Assembly (NCBI RefSeq): GCF_013393345.1
Contig: NZ_QJRF01000061.1
Span: forward strand, 434,001 to 498,000
Direction of reading: 5' to 3'
DNA length: 64,000 bases
Source of the DNA: Pseudomonas taiwanensis
GTDB taxonomy: Bacteria; Pseudomonadota; Gammaproteobacteria; Pseudomonadales; Pseudomonadaceae
Part shown: in pieces, positions 16,824 through 25,283 of the stretch
Numbering within the stretch: the stretch's first letter is position 1
Layout: each line of letters starts with the position of its first letter
Made by a program: the position numbers and the translations under genes
Notes under the pieces: generated by a model
Database searches by the model: none
What the model was told of the DNA's origin: nothing
Seen by the model: the letters and a program-made list of their open reading frames with translations, nothing else

Positions 16824-17408
16824 ATGCTGGAATCCCTCTTCGTCCCGACGCTGATCGTTGCCCTCGCCGAAATCGGTGACAAGACTCAGTTGCTCGCGCT
16901 TCTGCTCGCCGCCCGCTTCCGCAAACCCTGGCCGATCATCTGGGGCATCGTCGCTGCCACCCTGGCCAACCACTTCGCCGCCGGCGCCGTGGGCTCCTGG
17001 GTTGCCAGCTTCTTCTCCGCCGCCACCCTCAGTTGGGTCCTCGCCGCCTCGTTCGCCGCAGTGGCCCTGTGGACCCTGGTGCCGGACAAACTGGATGACG
17101 ACGAAGAATCCGGCCTGAAGAAGTACGGCCCCTTCGTCACCACGCTGATCGCCTTCTTCCTGGCGGAAATGGGCGACAAGACCCAGGTCGCGACGGTGAT
17201 GCTGGCGGCCCAGTACCCGGATTTCGTCATGGTGGTGATGGGGACCACCCTCGGCATGCTGATCGCCAACGTGCCGGTGGTGCTGGCCGGCAACTTCGCC
17301 GCCGACCGCCTGCCGCTGACCTTGATCCGCCGCCTGGCTGCCGTCGCCTTCGCGGCCCTGGCCGTTTACGCCGTGTACGAAGCGCTGAAGCTCAGCGGAA
17401 TCATCTGA
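16824..17408 (+). CDS. UPF0016/GDT1-family manganese exporter
   Basis: A 194-residue membrane protein with six helices in two halves. Each half carries the family signature E-x-G-D-K-T (AEIGDKTQ near residue 14 and AEMGDKTQ near residue 110), which forms the cation site. Bacterial members such as MneA export Mn2+ and protect against its excess. The start at 16824 follows TAGGAA at good spacing; the open frame reaches back to 16662 through the riboswitch and is not used. The riboswitch strongly supports the manganese role. It corresponds in position to P. aeruginosa PA4629. Confidence 0.92.
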   Translation: MLESLFVPTLIVALAEIGDKTQLLALLLAARFRKPWPIIWGIVAATLANHFAAGAVGSWVASFFSAATLSWVLAASFAAVALWTLVPDKLDDDEESGLKKYGPFVTTLIAFFLAEMGDKTQVATVMLAAQYPDFVMVVMGTTLGMLIANVPVVLAGNFAADRLPLTLIRRLAAVAFAALAVYAVYEALKLSGII

Positions 17409-17420
17409 CGGCCCCTCGCA

Positions 17421-17459
17421 GCGATACCCATCAGCCGCTTGGATTGATGGGTATCGCTC
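17421..17459. repeat. Perfect 14-pair inverted repeat of the GATGGGTATCGCT family
   Basis: AGCGATACCCATCA at 17421-17434 and its exact complement at 17446-17459, with an 11-base loop. The arm sequence TGGGTATCGCTCCGCTC recurs at 28292-28310, so this is a dispersed element rather than a plain terminator; there is no T-run. It follows the Mn exporter gene. Confidence 0.7.
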
Positions 17460-17585
17460 CGCTCAAGTTGAGCGCAACCCGCCACATCCTGCGAAATTGC
17501 CACCAACCGGCGGCGTTTCGGCCAATGGCTGGAACGGCCGTACTGGTAAAGTGGCGCGCTGGATCAAGGCGCAGGGGAGCGCATC

Positions 17586-18029
17586 GTGTCACTGGACGAT
17601 ATGAAGCGGCTGGTTCGCCAGCACATCGAGCTGTCGTGGAACAAGGGTCGCCTGGCCCTGGCCGAGCAGCTTCAGAGCAAGGATTTCCTCTACAAGAGCT
17701 CTTTCATCGGCCGCGCCTTGAACAGCGCCGCCTATGGCCAGATGGTGGCGAACATCCGCGACGCCATGCCGGACCTGGAAGTGGTGGTGGAGGAATGCAT
17801 CGCCGAAGGCAACAAGGTGGTGACCTGGTGCACCCTGATCGGCAGCATCCAGAAGCCCGCCCTGGGATATCCGCCCAGCGACAAGATCCTCAGTATCTCG
17901 GCCATGGCCTTCTGGACCCTGAACAGCGTGGGTGAAGTGCAGGAGATCTGCACCATGTTCGACATGGAAAGCTTCCGCGCCCAACTCGGTCTTGCGACCC
18001 AGCCCCTGGCCGAGAAAGCCCTCCCCTGA
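17586..18029 (+). CDS. SnoaL/NTF2-like domain protein
   Basis: A 147-residue protein of the NTF2-like cone fold, closest in look to SnoaL-like ester cyclases: HIELSWNKGRLALAEQL at the start, a middle VEECIAEGNKVVTWCTLIG, and ISAMAFWTLNSVGEVQEIC near the end. Position matches P. aeruginosa PA4630. The function is unknown; the fold holds small hydrophobic ligands. The start is GTG with GGGGAG seven bases upstream. It ends tail to tail with the next gene without a gap. Confidence 0.75.
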   Translation: MSLDDMKRLVRQHIELSWNKGRLALAEQLQSKDFLYKSSFIGRALNSAAYGQMVANIRDAMPDLEVVVEECIAEGNKVVTWCTLIGSIQKPALGYPPSDKILSISAMAFWTLNSVGEVQEICTMFDMESFRAQLGLATQPLAEKALP

Positions 18030-19013
18030 CTAGAGATAGCCGTTGGCCCGGAACCACCCGATGGTGCGTTCCAGGGTGACCTCCAGCGGCGTCTCCGCAA
18101 CGAATCCCAGCTCATTGCGCGCCTTGCTGCCATCGAGGAACTGCCCACCCGCCATTACGGCGATGGCGGTGTCATCCAGTTTCGGCATTTCGCCAGACAG
18201 CCGATAGCGCAAACGCCCGAGCACGGCAATGCCCTTGGCCATCGCCAGCGGCATGGGTTGCGGCGGCTGGACCCCGAGCAGTCTGGCGATACGTTCAGTC
18301 AGCTCGGCGAGCTCAATGTTCTGCCCGGTGAGCAGGTAGCGCTCGCCTACCCGCCCCTTCTCCAGCGCCAGCAGCAGACCGCGCCCGGCGTCGGCGGCAT
18401 CCAGCAAGTTACGCCGGCCGGGTACGTAATGGGTCATCCAGCCTTGCGCCATGGCGGTGATGATGCGCCCCGTGCTCGGCCCGACGTCGAACTCGCCCAG
18501 GCACATGCCAGGAATCCCGATGATCACCGGCAGGCCACTGCGCGCCTGCTCACGGGCCTGCTCATCGAGCGCCCATTTGCTCAACAGGTAGGGGTTCTTC
18601 CAGCGCGGCATTCCTTCGTAGAACAGTCCTTCGTGGCCCGGCAGGCCTTCGGGATGTCGCGGCAGCGCAATCGCGGCGCCGGTATAGAGAATGCGCGGGA
18701 CATGGGCAGCGAGGCAGGCCGCGTAGAAATGGTTGGTCTGGTCGAGGGCGCTGGAGACTTCCTCCTGCCAGCGACGCGGCCGTTTCGGGTAGCCGGCGGC
18801 GCAGAAGATCACGCCATCGATACCACTGAGTGCACGCGTGAGGCCGGCATGGTCGAGCAGTTCGGCGGCCCGGCACTCGGGCTCCAGGTACGCCAGGCGT
18901 TCGATCCGTGAAGTCGGCCGGTGGATCAGCACCAGTCGGTGCCCGGCGGCCTTCACCGCCCGTGCCGCGTGATGGCCGAGCAGGCCGGTTGCTCCCAGTA
19001 CGGCGATTTTCAC
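18030..19013 (-). CDS. NAD-dependent epimerase/dehydratase family protein
   Basis: A 327-residue extended short-chain dehydrogenase. The N-terminal MKIAVLGATGLLGHHAARAV contains the GxxGxxG cofactor loop. The YxxxK pair is seen as YLLSKWALDE at about residues 147-151. The C-terminal part is typical of atypical epimerases acting on sugar nucleotides or other small carbonyls. It corresponds in position to P. aeruginosa PA4631, whose substrate I do not know. Confidence 0.8.
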   Translation of the reverse strand: MKIAVLGATGLLGHHAARAVKAAGHRLVLIHRPTSRIERLAYLEPECRAAELLDHAGLTRALSGIDGVIFCAAGYPKRPRRWQEEVSSALDQTNHFYAACLAAHVPRILYTGAAIALPRHPEGLPGHEGLFYEGMPRWKNPYLLSKWALDEQAREQARSGLPVIIGIPGMCLGEFDVGPSTGRIITAMAQGWMTHYVPGRRNLLDAADAGRGLLLALEKGRVGERYLLTGQNIELAELTERIARLLGVQPPQPMPLAMAKGIAVLGRLRYRLSGEMPKLDDTAIAVMAGGQFLDGSKARNELGFVAETPLEVTLERTIGWFRANGYL

Positions 19014-19038
19014 TGCGACTCCTCATCCGCTGGAGATT

Positions 19039-19064
19039 CGCCACCTCGACGCTTCGAGGTGGCG
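19039..19064 (-). promoter_or_regulatory. 11-pair hairpin upstream of the epimerase gene
   Basis: CGCCACCTCGA and TCGAGGTGGCG pair perfectly around a four-base loop, 26 bases before the epimerase start codon and after the M48 protease gene on the same strand. No T-run follows, so it is more likely a leader structure or mRNA-stabilising hairpin than a terminator. Confidence 0.4.
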
Positions 19065-19128
19065 GCGAGCAGTCTAGAACGCGGGTTGCCGGGATGCCAG
19101 CCGGGGATCGCCGACAACCCGGATGTTC

Positions 19129-19947
19129 CTAGCGTTGTCCCTTCGCCTGCTCGTAAAACGGCATCACCTTGGGAATCGCGGCCTGCAGTGACGACATGCG
19201 CGAGCCGGACGATGGGTGGGTGCTCATGAACTCCGGCGGCGCTCCGCCCCCGGCCTTCTCCATCTTCTGCCAGAGAGTGATGGCGGCGTTCGGGTTGTAG
19301 CCGGCGCGCGCGGACAGTTCCAGACCGATCAGGTCGGCCTCGTTCTCGTTGGAACGGCTGTTGGGCAGGGTCATCAGGTATTCCACGCCAGCGTTGGCCA
19401 TCCCCAGGCCGGCCTGGCCGACACCGAGCACCGAGCCGATCTGGTTGGCCATCTGCACGCCATAGGCCTTGGACATGGCTTCGCGGCTGTGTTCACGCAG
19501 CGCGTGGGCGATCTCATGGCCCATGACCGCGGCCAGTTCATCGTCGGTGAGCTGGAGCTTATCGATCAGGCCGCTGAAGACGATGATCTTGCCACCCGGA
19601 CCGCAGTTGGCGTTGAGCTCTTCACTGTCGATCACGTTGGCTTCCCAGGCCCATTGCGCGGCGTCCGGACGGAACGCGGGCGTCTGGGCGATCAGCCGCT
19701 TGGCGATCGCGTCGACACGGCGGGCGTCGCTGCTGTTCTTGTCCAGCACGCCCTTCTGCTGCGCTTCGGTGAGCGTCTGCTGGTAGGACTGGGCGTACAG
19801 CTGATTCAGCTCGGAGCTCGACAGCATGCTGAACATGTACTGCTTGCGCTCGACGCCGACTGCTCCGCCACTGGTGGTATTGACGGCCTGGCATCCTGCC
19901 AGGAGCAGGGCCGCAGTCAGCCCGGACAGGTAAAACAGCTTGGCCAT
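19129..19947 (-). CDS. M48-family metalloprotease lipoprotein
   Basis: A 272-residue exported zinc protease. The N terminus is a lipoprotein signal (LTAALLLAGC, Cys at about residue 18), so it is anchored in the envelope. The zinc motif HEIAHALREH is intact and the third ligand lies in NENEADLIGLEL. It resembles LoiP/YcaL-type periplasmic proteases that act on misfolded outer-membrane proteins. The ATG at 19947 was chosen because it starts the lipoprotein signal and has GAGAG upstream; the longer open frame has no signal. It matches the PAO1 position PA4632. Confidence 0.9.
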   Translation of the reverse strand: MAKLFYLSGLTAALLLAGCQAVNTTSGGAVGVERKQYMFSMLSSSELNQLYAQSYQQTLTEAQQKGVLDKNSSDARRVDAIAKRLIAQTPAFRPDAAQWAWEANVIDSEELNANCGPGGKIIVFSGLIDKLQLTDDELAAVMGHEIAHALREHSREAMSKAYGVQMANQIGSVLGVGQAGLGMANAGVEYLMTLPNSRSNENEADLIGLELSARAGYNPNAAITLWQKMEKAGGGAPPEFMSTHPSSGSRMSSLQAAIPKVMPFYEQAKGQR

Positions 19948-20119
19948 GGTGGCTCTCCATCTCTTTGCGAGGTCGGTAATGCTACGGCTGGCCAGAAAAC
20001 CCGGCAACCACGTCGTATGTAGACAAGCATGCGGCGCTTTTATCTGCATCTGCGGCTTAGGAAATTTCACAGTGCGGCCGATATAAGGAACCACGGTGAA
20101 ATCGCATTCCGGAGCCCAC

Positions 20120-22255
20120 ATGAAGTTCAGGTCCATTCAGTTCTCCATCGCAGCCTTGGCAGGAGCCAGTGTGCTGGCGGTGGTCGCAGCCCTGGTGCTC
20201 TACGCGCTGTTTTCCGGCGCCCGCACCCAGGAACTGGTCCAACAACGCACCCAGGCGCTGCTCGAACAGGGCATCAAGGAACGCCTGGTGGCGCTGGCAC
20301 GCGCCCAGGTCAGCCAGATCCAGCGGGAACTGGAGTATCCCCTGACCGTGGTGAAGGGCCTGGCCAGCACCAACCGCCTGATGGGCCTGACCGGCGCCGA
20401 CGGGCAACCGGAATTGGGCCTGGTGCGCGAAGAGATGTCGCAACTGCTACGCGCCACCGTGACCGACAACCCGAAACTGCTGGATGCCTTCGCCGCCTGG
20501 GAGCCCAACGCCTTCGCCGGAAGCGACAGCGAGTATGCCGGGCGCACGGCTGAAGGCTTCAGCCAGGACGGACGCTTCATGCCCTGGTGGTACCGCAAAG
20601 CCGACGGCACCCTGACCGTCGAGCCGATGGGCGACACACTGGAAAGCCAGAAAAAGTTGGCCACCGGTATCCGCGAGGGCGAGTACTACCTGTGCCCGAA
20701 GGAAACACGCCGCCCCTGCATCGTCGACCCGGCGCCCTACGAAATGGGTGGCAAGATGGTCATGATGTCCTCGTTCAACGCGCCGATCCTGGTCGATGGC
20801 CAGTTCCGCGGTTCGGTGGGTGCCGACCTGTCGCTGGACTTCATCCAGGACCTGCTGCGCAACGCCGACAACCAGCTTTACGAGGGTGCAGGCGAACTGG
20901 CGCTGATCTCTGCCAACGGCCGCCTGGTAGCCTTCACCAAAGACGCCAGCAAGCTGGGTGAACCGGCCGACACGGTCATTCCGGGCGAGGCGATCAGGCA
21001 ACTGACGAACCTGTCCGACGGCAAGCCGGCCTTCAGCGCCGATGGCGAGCAGATCCAGTTGCTGATGCCCTTCACCATTGCCGATACCGGCGTGCGCTGG
21101 ACACTTTTCCTGCAATTGCCACAGACAGCCGTATACGGCGACCTCAAGCAGCTCCAGACCGACCTCGCCACGCAACGCGACGCCGATATCTTCGGCATGG
21201 CTCTCGTGGGCCTGGTGATCGCCGGCCTCGGCCTGCTGGTGATCTGGTTCGTCGGCTACGGCATTGCCCGTCCGCTGCGCCAGATGGTCGGCATGCTGGA
21301 TGACATCGCCAAGGGTGACGGCGACCTGACCCAGCGCCTGCACAACAACCGCGCCGACGAGATGGGCGCCATCGCCGGCGGTTTCAACACCTTCCTCGGC
21401 AAGCTGCAGTCGATGATCAGCCAGGTGGTCACCTCGGTGCAGAAGGTCAGCGACTCTTCCGAGCACACCGCCGACATCGCCATCCGCACCAACCAGGGCG
21501 TGCAGAAGCAACTGGCGGAAATCGAGCTGGTGGCCACCGCCGTCCATGAGATGACCGCCACCGCCCAGGACGTCGCCCGCAACGCCACCCACGCAGCGGA
21601 AGCCGCCAGCCACGCCGACCAGGCGGCCAACCACGGCAAGCGCATCGTCCACAGCACCGCCGAAGCCATCTCCGCCCTGGCCACCGAAATCGGCCGGGCC
21701 GTGGGCGTGGTGCAGACCCTGGCCAAGGACAGCGAGAACATCAACGCCATCCTGGTCGCCATCCGCGGCATCGCCGAGCAGACCAACCTGCTGGCACTGA
21801 ACGCGGCCATCGAAGCGGCCCGCGCGGGCGAGCAGGGTCGCGGCTTCGCGGTGGTAGCGGACGAAGTGCGCAACCTGGCGCAGAAGACCCAGCAGGCCAC
21901 TGAAGAAATCCAGACGATGATCCAGCAACTGCAGCACGGCACCCGCGAAGTGGTGAAAGTGATGCAGGACAGCCAGGACAAGACCGACACCAGCGTGCAG
22001 CACGCCAACGAGGCCGCCCACGCGCTGGAGTCCATCACCCAGGCGGTATCGGTGATCAATGACATGAACACGCAGATCGCCAGCGCCGCCGAGGAACAGA
22101 GCGCGGTGGCCGAGGACATCAACCGCAACGTGATCAACATCGGCCAGGTCGCCAACGAAGTCGCCGGCGGCGCCGACGAAGCGTCCCAGGCCAGCGCCGA
22201 GCTGACCAAGCTGGCCGAGCAGCAAAGGCGGCTGATCAATCAGTTCAAGGTGTAA
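20120..22255 (+). CDS. Methyl-accepting chemotaxis protein with dCache-type sensor
   Basis: A 711-residue transmembrane chemoreceptor. A first membrane helix (about residues 5-30) precedes a periplasmic region of some 330 residues. That region contains [15 protein letters not shown] only after the second helix, which marks the start of the HAMP domain (about 387-440). The cytoplasmic signalling tip is [20 protein letters not shown]. The large periplasmic part with [10 protein letters not shown] fits a double-Cache ligand-binding domain. Its ligand is unknown. The ATG at 20120 has GGAG upstream. It corresponds in position to PA4633. A terminator follows at once. Confidence 0.92.
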   Translation: MKFRSIQFSIAALAGASVLAVVAALVLYALFSGARTQELVQQRTQALLEQGIKERLVALARAQVSQIQRELEYPLTVVKGLASTNRLMGLTGADGQPELGLVREEMSQLLRATVTDNPKLLDAFAAWEPNAFAGSDSEYAGRTAEGFSQDGRFMPWWYRKADGTLTVEPMGDTLESQKKLATGIREGEYYLCPKETRRPCIVDPAPYEMGGKMVMMSSFNAPILVDGQFRGSVGADLSLDFIQDLLRNADNQLYEGAGELALISANGRLVAFTKDASKLGEPADTVIPGEAIRQLTNLSDGKPAFSADGEQIQLLMPFTIADTGVRWTLFLQLPQTAVYGDLKQLQTDLATQRDADIFGMALVGLVIAGLGLLVIWFVGYGIARPLRQMVGMLDDIAKGDGDLTQRLHNNRADEMGAIAGGFNTFLGKLQSMISQVVTSVQKVSDSSEHTADIAIRTNQGVQKQLAEIELVATAVHEMTATAQDVARNATHAAEAASHADQAANHGKRIVHSTAEAISALATEIGRAVGVVQTLAKDSENINAILVAIRGIAEQTNLLALNAAIEAARAGEQGRGFAVVADEVRNLAQKTQQATEEIQTMIQQLQHGTREVVKVMQDSQDKTDTSVQHANEAAHALESITQAVSVINDMNTQIASAAEEQSAVAEDINRNVINIGQVANEVAGGADEASQASAELTKLAEQQRRLINQFKV

Positions 22256-22256
22256 G

Positions 22257-22286
22257 AAAAAGCCCCTCACACGAGGGGCTTTTTTT
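22257..22286 (+). terminator. Terminator after the chemoreceptor gene
   Basis: AAAAAGCCCCTC pairs with GAGGGGCTTTTT around ACAC, directly after the stop codon, and ends in a run of seven T. Confidence 0.92.
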
Positions 22287-22304
22287 GGCCTGCGAACTGC
22301 TCTT

Positions 22305-22336
22305 GTAGGTTGTGGCTGAGCTCCGCGAAGCCCAAC
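22305..22336. repeat. GTAGGTTGTGGCTGAG dispersed repeat, single unit
   Basis: GTAGGTTGTGGCTGAGCTCCGCGAAGCCCAAC, in this reading a single arm, recurs with small changes as both arms of the palindrome at 34383-34461. It lies between convergent genes. Confidence 0.65.
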
Positions 22337-22368
22337 ACACAGCTGACCGGGATTGGTACTGCGAGATA

Positions 22369-22983
22369 TCAGGCCGGTGTCAGGCACTCCGGCCCGTCGA
22401 GCTTAGGATTGTTGACCAGGGTCGCCAGGGCGCGTTCGCGCAGCTGCGGGCCGGGCCTGGCCAGCAGTTCCAGCAATTGCATCGGCGTCGAATCGGCGGC
22501 CAGCCAGAGGCGCTGGCCCTCCTCGTCCAGCACCCGCGGGCGACGCAGGTCGGCGACTGGCTGGGTGATCATCGCCAGGCTGAGATACTCCACATCGCCC
22601 ACCGGATAGGCCTCCCAGAGCGCGGCGAGGAACAGGGTCCCGCCTTCGGCACTGACCCAGTAAGGCCGCTTGCGCACGCCGCGCCACTCATAGAAACCGT
22701 TGGCCAGGATCAGGCAGCGCCGCGAGCGGAAAGGCTCGCGGAACATCGGCTGGTCGGCCAGGGTTTCGATACGGGCATGCGACGGGGTCTTCGACAGATC
22801 GGTGAGCCAGGCCGGCGTCAGGCCCCAGCGGGCCAGGTCGACACGGCGCTGGCCGTCCAGTTCGCGCAGCATCAGCACGCGGCTGCCGGGCGCCAGGTTC
22901 CAGTGGGGTTTTTGGTCGGCGGGAAAACCGGGAATGGCGGCCAGAGCGGGCGACCAGCGGAACAGTGCGAAACGTCCAGACAT
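22369..22983 (-). CDS. SRAP-fold protein lacking the catalytic cysteine
   Basis: A 204-residue member of the SRAP (HMCES/YedK) family, which normally links itself to abasic DNA sites through Cys2. The fold markers are clear: GRFALFRW at the N terminus, WNLAPG, ARWGLTPAW, RRCLILANGFYEW. However residue 2 is Ser instead of Cys, the conserved Asn of the NAR motif is His69 (SHARIETL), and the later HDRMP segment with the catalytic His reads LRRPRVLDE. Only the Glu of FYEW (about residue 99) is kept. It is therefore probably not a normal abasic-site crosslinker. It is the last gene of an operon with the DUF2007 and CPXCG genes. Confidence 0.85.
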   Translation of the reverse strand: MSGRFALFRWSPALAAIPGFPADQKPHWNLAPGSRVLMLRELDGQRRVDLARWGLTPAWLTDLSKTPSHARIETLADQPMFREPFRSRRCLILANGFYEWRGVRKRPYWVSAEGGTLFLAALWEAYPVGDVEYLSLAMITQPVADLRRPRVLDEEGQRLWLAADSTPMQLLELLARPGPQLRERALATLVNNPKLDGPECLTPA

Positions 22984-23008
22984 GAGGTGGCCAGTCGGTG
23001 TGCGGGCC

Positions 23009-23269
23009 TCAGCAGAGCAGAGTCCCGGGGTAACTGTCGGGCTCTTCGCCCGGCAAGGGTTGCGCGGCATTGTACGCGGCGATCAGACCGCTGGCGCGCT
23101 CGGCGTCTTCGTCTTCGACCAGCAGGCCGAGCAGGCCGAACATGGGCAACTCACCGATTCCGCCCAGCAGGTGCGCACCGGCCAGGTGGGCCTCCACGCC
23201 CTCGCTGGCGAGCATGCCCAGCAGCAGTTCGGCTTCGATCATGTCCCTGGGCTCATAGACGCGTCGCAT
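23009..23269 (-). CDS. DUF2007 family small protein
   Basis: An 86-residue soluble protein with the DUF2007 pattern: RRVYEPRDMIEAELLLGMLASEGVEAHLAG at the start and LGLLVEDEDAERASGLIAAY near the end (putative signal-transducing, ferredoxin-like fold). The start codon overlaps the stop of the CPXCG gene (TGATG), so translation is coupled. The SRAP gene follows after 25 bases. The molecular role of the family is not known. Confidence 0.82.
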   Translation of the reverse strand: MRRVYEPRDMIEAELLLGMLASEGVEAHLAGAHLLGGIGELPMFGLLGLLVEDEDAERASGLIAAYNAAQPLPGEEPDSYPGTLLC

Positions 23270-23451
23270 CAGTCATCCTCCCGGCGAACCTCCAGGCTCC
23301 AGTCCTGGCCATCGGTCCAGAGCAGGAACAGGATGGGCCGGCAGCACACCGGACAGTCTTCGATGTACTGCTGGTCGCCACCGGAAAGGTCGAGCACGGC
23401 TTCGGCCGGCTCGCCGCAATAGGGGCATTGGTAGTCCTCTGTCTCCAGCAT
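23269..23451 (-). CDS. CPXCG-motif cysteine-rich small protein
   Basis: A 60-residue protein with two zinc-knuckle motifs, CPYCG near residue 9 and CPVCC near residue 33, as in the CPXCG cysteine-rich family. It probably binds one zinc ion. It is the first gene of a three-gene unit with DUF2007 and SRAP-like proteins. No function is known. Confidence 0.82.
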   Translation of the reverse strand: MLETEDYQCPYCGEPAEAVLDLSGGDQQYIEDCPVCCRPILFLLWTDGQDWSLEVRREDD

Positions 23452-23555
23452 CCCGCCTCCCGTGTGACTTGCCTGTATAATCGCCGGTCTACTTCAGGCT
23501 CCGTGCTGCGGGGCCTCCACCCAATACCCAGCCGATTCCAGAACAAGAGTGACTA

Positions 23556-24719
23556 ATGGGCGAATTCGAAGCCATCCGACCCTATGACGATGCCGAGGTC
23601 TCGACGGTGCTTGCGCGCCTGTTCGCCGACGACGCTTTCCTCGGCACCCTCACCCGCTATCGTTTTCCGAAACTGGCGGGGCCACTGGGCTGGCTCCTCA
23701 AGCCTGTTATAGCTCATCGGCTGCGCCGGGAGTTCGCCAGCATCGATTCAGTGTCCGCACTGCAGGACCGTATCGAGCCTTATGTGGACAACACCATCGA
23801 GCGCGCCACCGACGGCGTGACCTACTCGGGCGTCGAGCGCCTGAAGCCGGGCACCGCGTACCTGTTGCTGGCCAACCACCGCGACATCGTCATGGACCCG
23901 GCCTTCGTCAACTACGCCGTGTACCACGCCGGACTGCCGACGCCGCGTATCGCCATCGGTGACAACCTGCTGCAGAAGCCCTTCGTCAGCGACCTGATGC
24001 GCCTGAACAAGAGCTTCATCGTGCATCGCAACCTCGCCGGGCGCCGCGAGAAGCTGGCGGCTTTCCAGCTGCTGTCGGCGTACATCAATCATTCGATCCA
24101 GAAGGATGTCCAATCGATCTGGATCGCGCAGGCCGAGGGCCGCGCCAAAGACGGTGACGACCGTACCGATTCGGCAATCCTCAAGATGTTCCACATGAGC
24201 CGCAAGGATGAGGCGTTCGCTGATGTGATTCGCGACCTGCACCTGATCCCGGTGTCCATCAGCTACGAGTACGATCCCTGCGACCAGGCCAAGGCCCGCG
24301 AGCTGCAGATCCGCGCCAGCACCGGCAGCTACACCAAGGCTCCGGGGGAAGACGATGCGAGCATTGCGCTGGGCATCACCGGCTACAAAGGTCGTGTGCA
24401 CATTGCCTTCGGCAGTGAGATCGGCAGCGCCAGCGAAGACGCCAAACAACTGGCCCAGGAAATCGACAAGCAGATTCTCGGCGGTTATCGCCTGTTCCCC
24501 GTGCATTACCTGGCCTACGCCATGTGGGGCGAACGCGATCCTGAACTGCGCGTGCCGACTGCCGCCGAGGTGTTCAAAGGCGACGAACTGGCCCGCGCCA
24601 AGGCCGAATGGCAGAAACGTCTCGACGCCTGCCCCGAGGAGCAGCGCCCTTACCTGATCCAGCAGTACGCCACTCCCGTACGCAATCAGTACCGGATCAA
24701 GGCAGGACTGCCCCTGTAA
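23556..24719 (+). CDS. 1-acyl-glycerol-phosphate acyltransferase-like protein
   Basis: A 387-residue acyltransferase of the glycerolipid type. The first motif is LLLANHRDIVMDPAF (about residues 107-121), where the His and the second Asp are spaced HX5D rather than the usual HX4D. The phosphate-binding motif appears as FIVHRN and the third motif as QAEGRAKDGDDRTD, as in PlsB/PlsC relatives. It probably acylates a glycerol-phosphate or related acceptor at the membrane face. It is convergent with a small membrane gene, with a strong terminator between. Confidence 0.8.
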   Translation: MGEFEAIRPYDDAEVSTVLARLFADDAFLGTLTRYRFPKLAGPLGWLLKPVIAHRLRREFASIDSVSALQDRIEPYVDNTIERATDGVTYSGVERLKPGTAYLLLANHRDIVMDPAFVNYAVYHAGLPTPRIAIGDNLLQKPFVSDLMRLNKSFIVHRNLAGRREKLAAFQLLSAYINHSIQKDVQSIWIAQAEGRAKDGDDRTDSAILKMFHMSRKDEAFADVIRDLHLIPVSISYEYDPCDQAKARELQIRASTGSYTKAPGEDDASIALGITGYKGRVHIAFGSEIGSASEDAKQLAQEIDKQILGGYRLFPVHYLAYAMWGERDPELRVPTAAEVFKGDELARAKAEWQKRLDACPEEQRPYLIQQYATPVRNQYRIKAGLPL

Positions 24720-24735
24720 CACGGATTCGGAATGC

Positions 24736-24765
24736 AAAAACGGCGACCCTGGGGTCGCCGTTTTT
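24736..24765 (+). terminator. Terminator after the acyltransferase gene
   Basis: AAAAACGGCGACC pairs with GGTCGCCGTTTTT around CTGG, 16 bases after the stop, followed by more T. The A-run makes it usable from the opposite side by the convergent gene. Confidence 0.92.
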
Positions 24766-24782
24766 GTTTTAGCCCGATGGCA

Positions 24783-25061
24783 TCAGATTTGCGTACTGGC
24801 CCAGGAAACCCCCAAGGCCACCGCCAGGCTGAAATAGCCGAAGGCGTAGAAGAAGCGGTTCAGGCGTCGGGCGCCCTCATCCAGCATATCGGTGGCTTCG
24901 TCCAGATCGCTTTCGGCGGCCAGGCGTGCGATGGAGCGCCGCTCCCGCAGACGAGTAGCCAGCAGCACCCAGGCGCCAGCACCAGCAAAGAACAGGGCCA
25001 GGCCATTGACGACCTGTGCGGGGTGGGCCAGGAACATGGCCCAAAGCGCCTGCAGCGACAT
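24783..25061 (-). CDS. Small two-helix membrane protein
   Basis: A 92-residue hypothetical protein with two membrane segments, VVNGLALFFAGAGAWVLLAT (about 17-36) and FFYAFGYFSLAVALGVSWA (about 70-88), joined by a charged acidic loop with DLDEATDMLDEGARR. The ATG at 25061 has GGAG seven bases upstream and is preferred over a TTG 45 bases earlier. I do not recognise the family. Confidence 0.65.
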   Translation of the reverse strand: MSLQALWAMFLAHPAQVVNGLALFFAGAGAWVLLATRLRERRSIARLAAESDLDEATDMLDEGARRLNRFFYAFGYFSLAVALGVSWASTQI

Positions 25062-25244
25062 CTCGAACTCCGCTTCAGGAGGTGCCACCGTGCACTCAAC
25101 CTGCAAGACAAATATCTGCCCGCCCTGATCCGGGGGGTCTATAGGAAAGACGCGAGTTTACCGAAACCGCGGCCTGCCCATTCGCTCCTTCCGACGAATG
25201 CCGCCGGAGTCATGAAAGCCCAAGGGACTGCGGGGGCAAGAAAA

Positions 25245-25265
25245 AGCCCGGCACTTGGCCGGGCT
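25245..25265 (-). terminator. Terminator after the YajG-type lipoprotein gene
   Basis: AGCCCGGC and GCCGGGCT pair around five bases, 19 bases beyond the lipoprotein stop, followed on the minus strand by TTTTTCTTG. Confidence 0.85.
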
Positions 25266-25283
25266 CTCCGAGGCGGGGTGCGC

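Noticed and set aside
17421-17459. Plain terminator of the Mn exporter gene
   Set aside because: The perfect stem has no T-run and its arm sequence recurs at 28292, so it is better described as a dispersed repeat.
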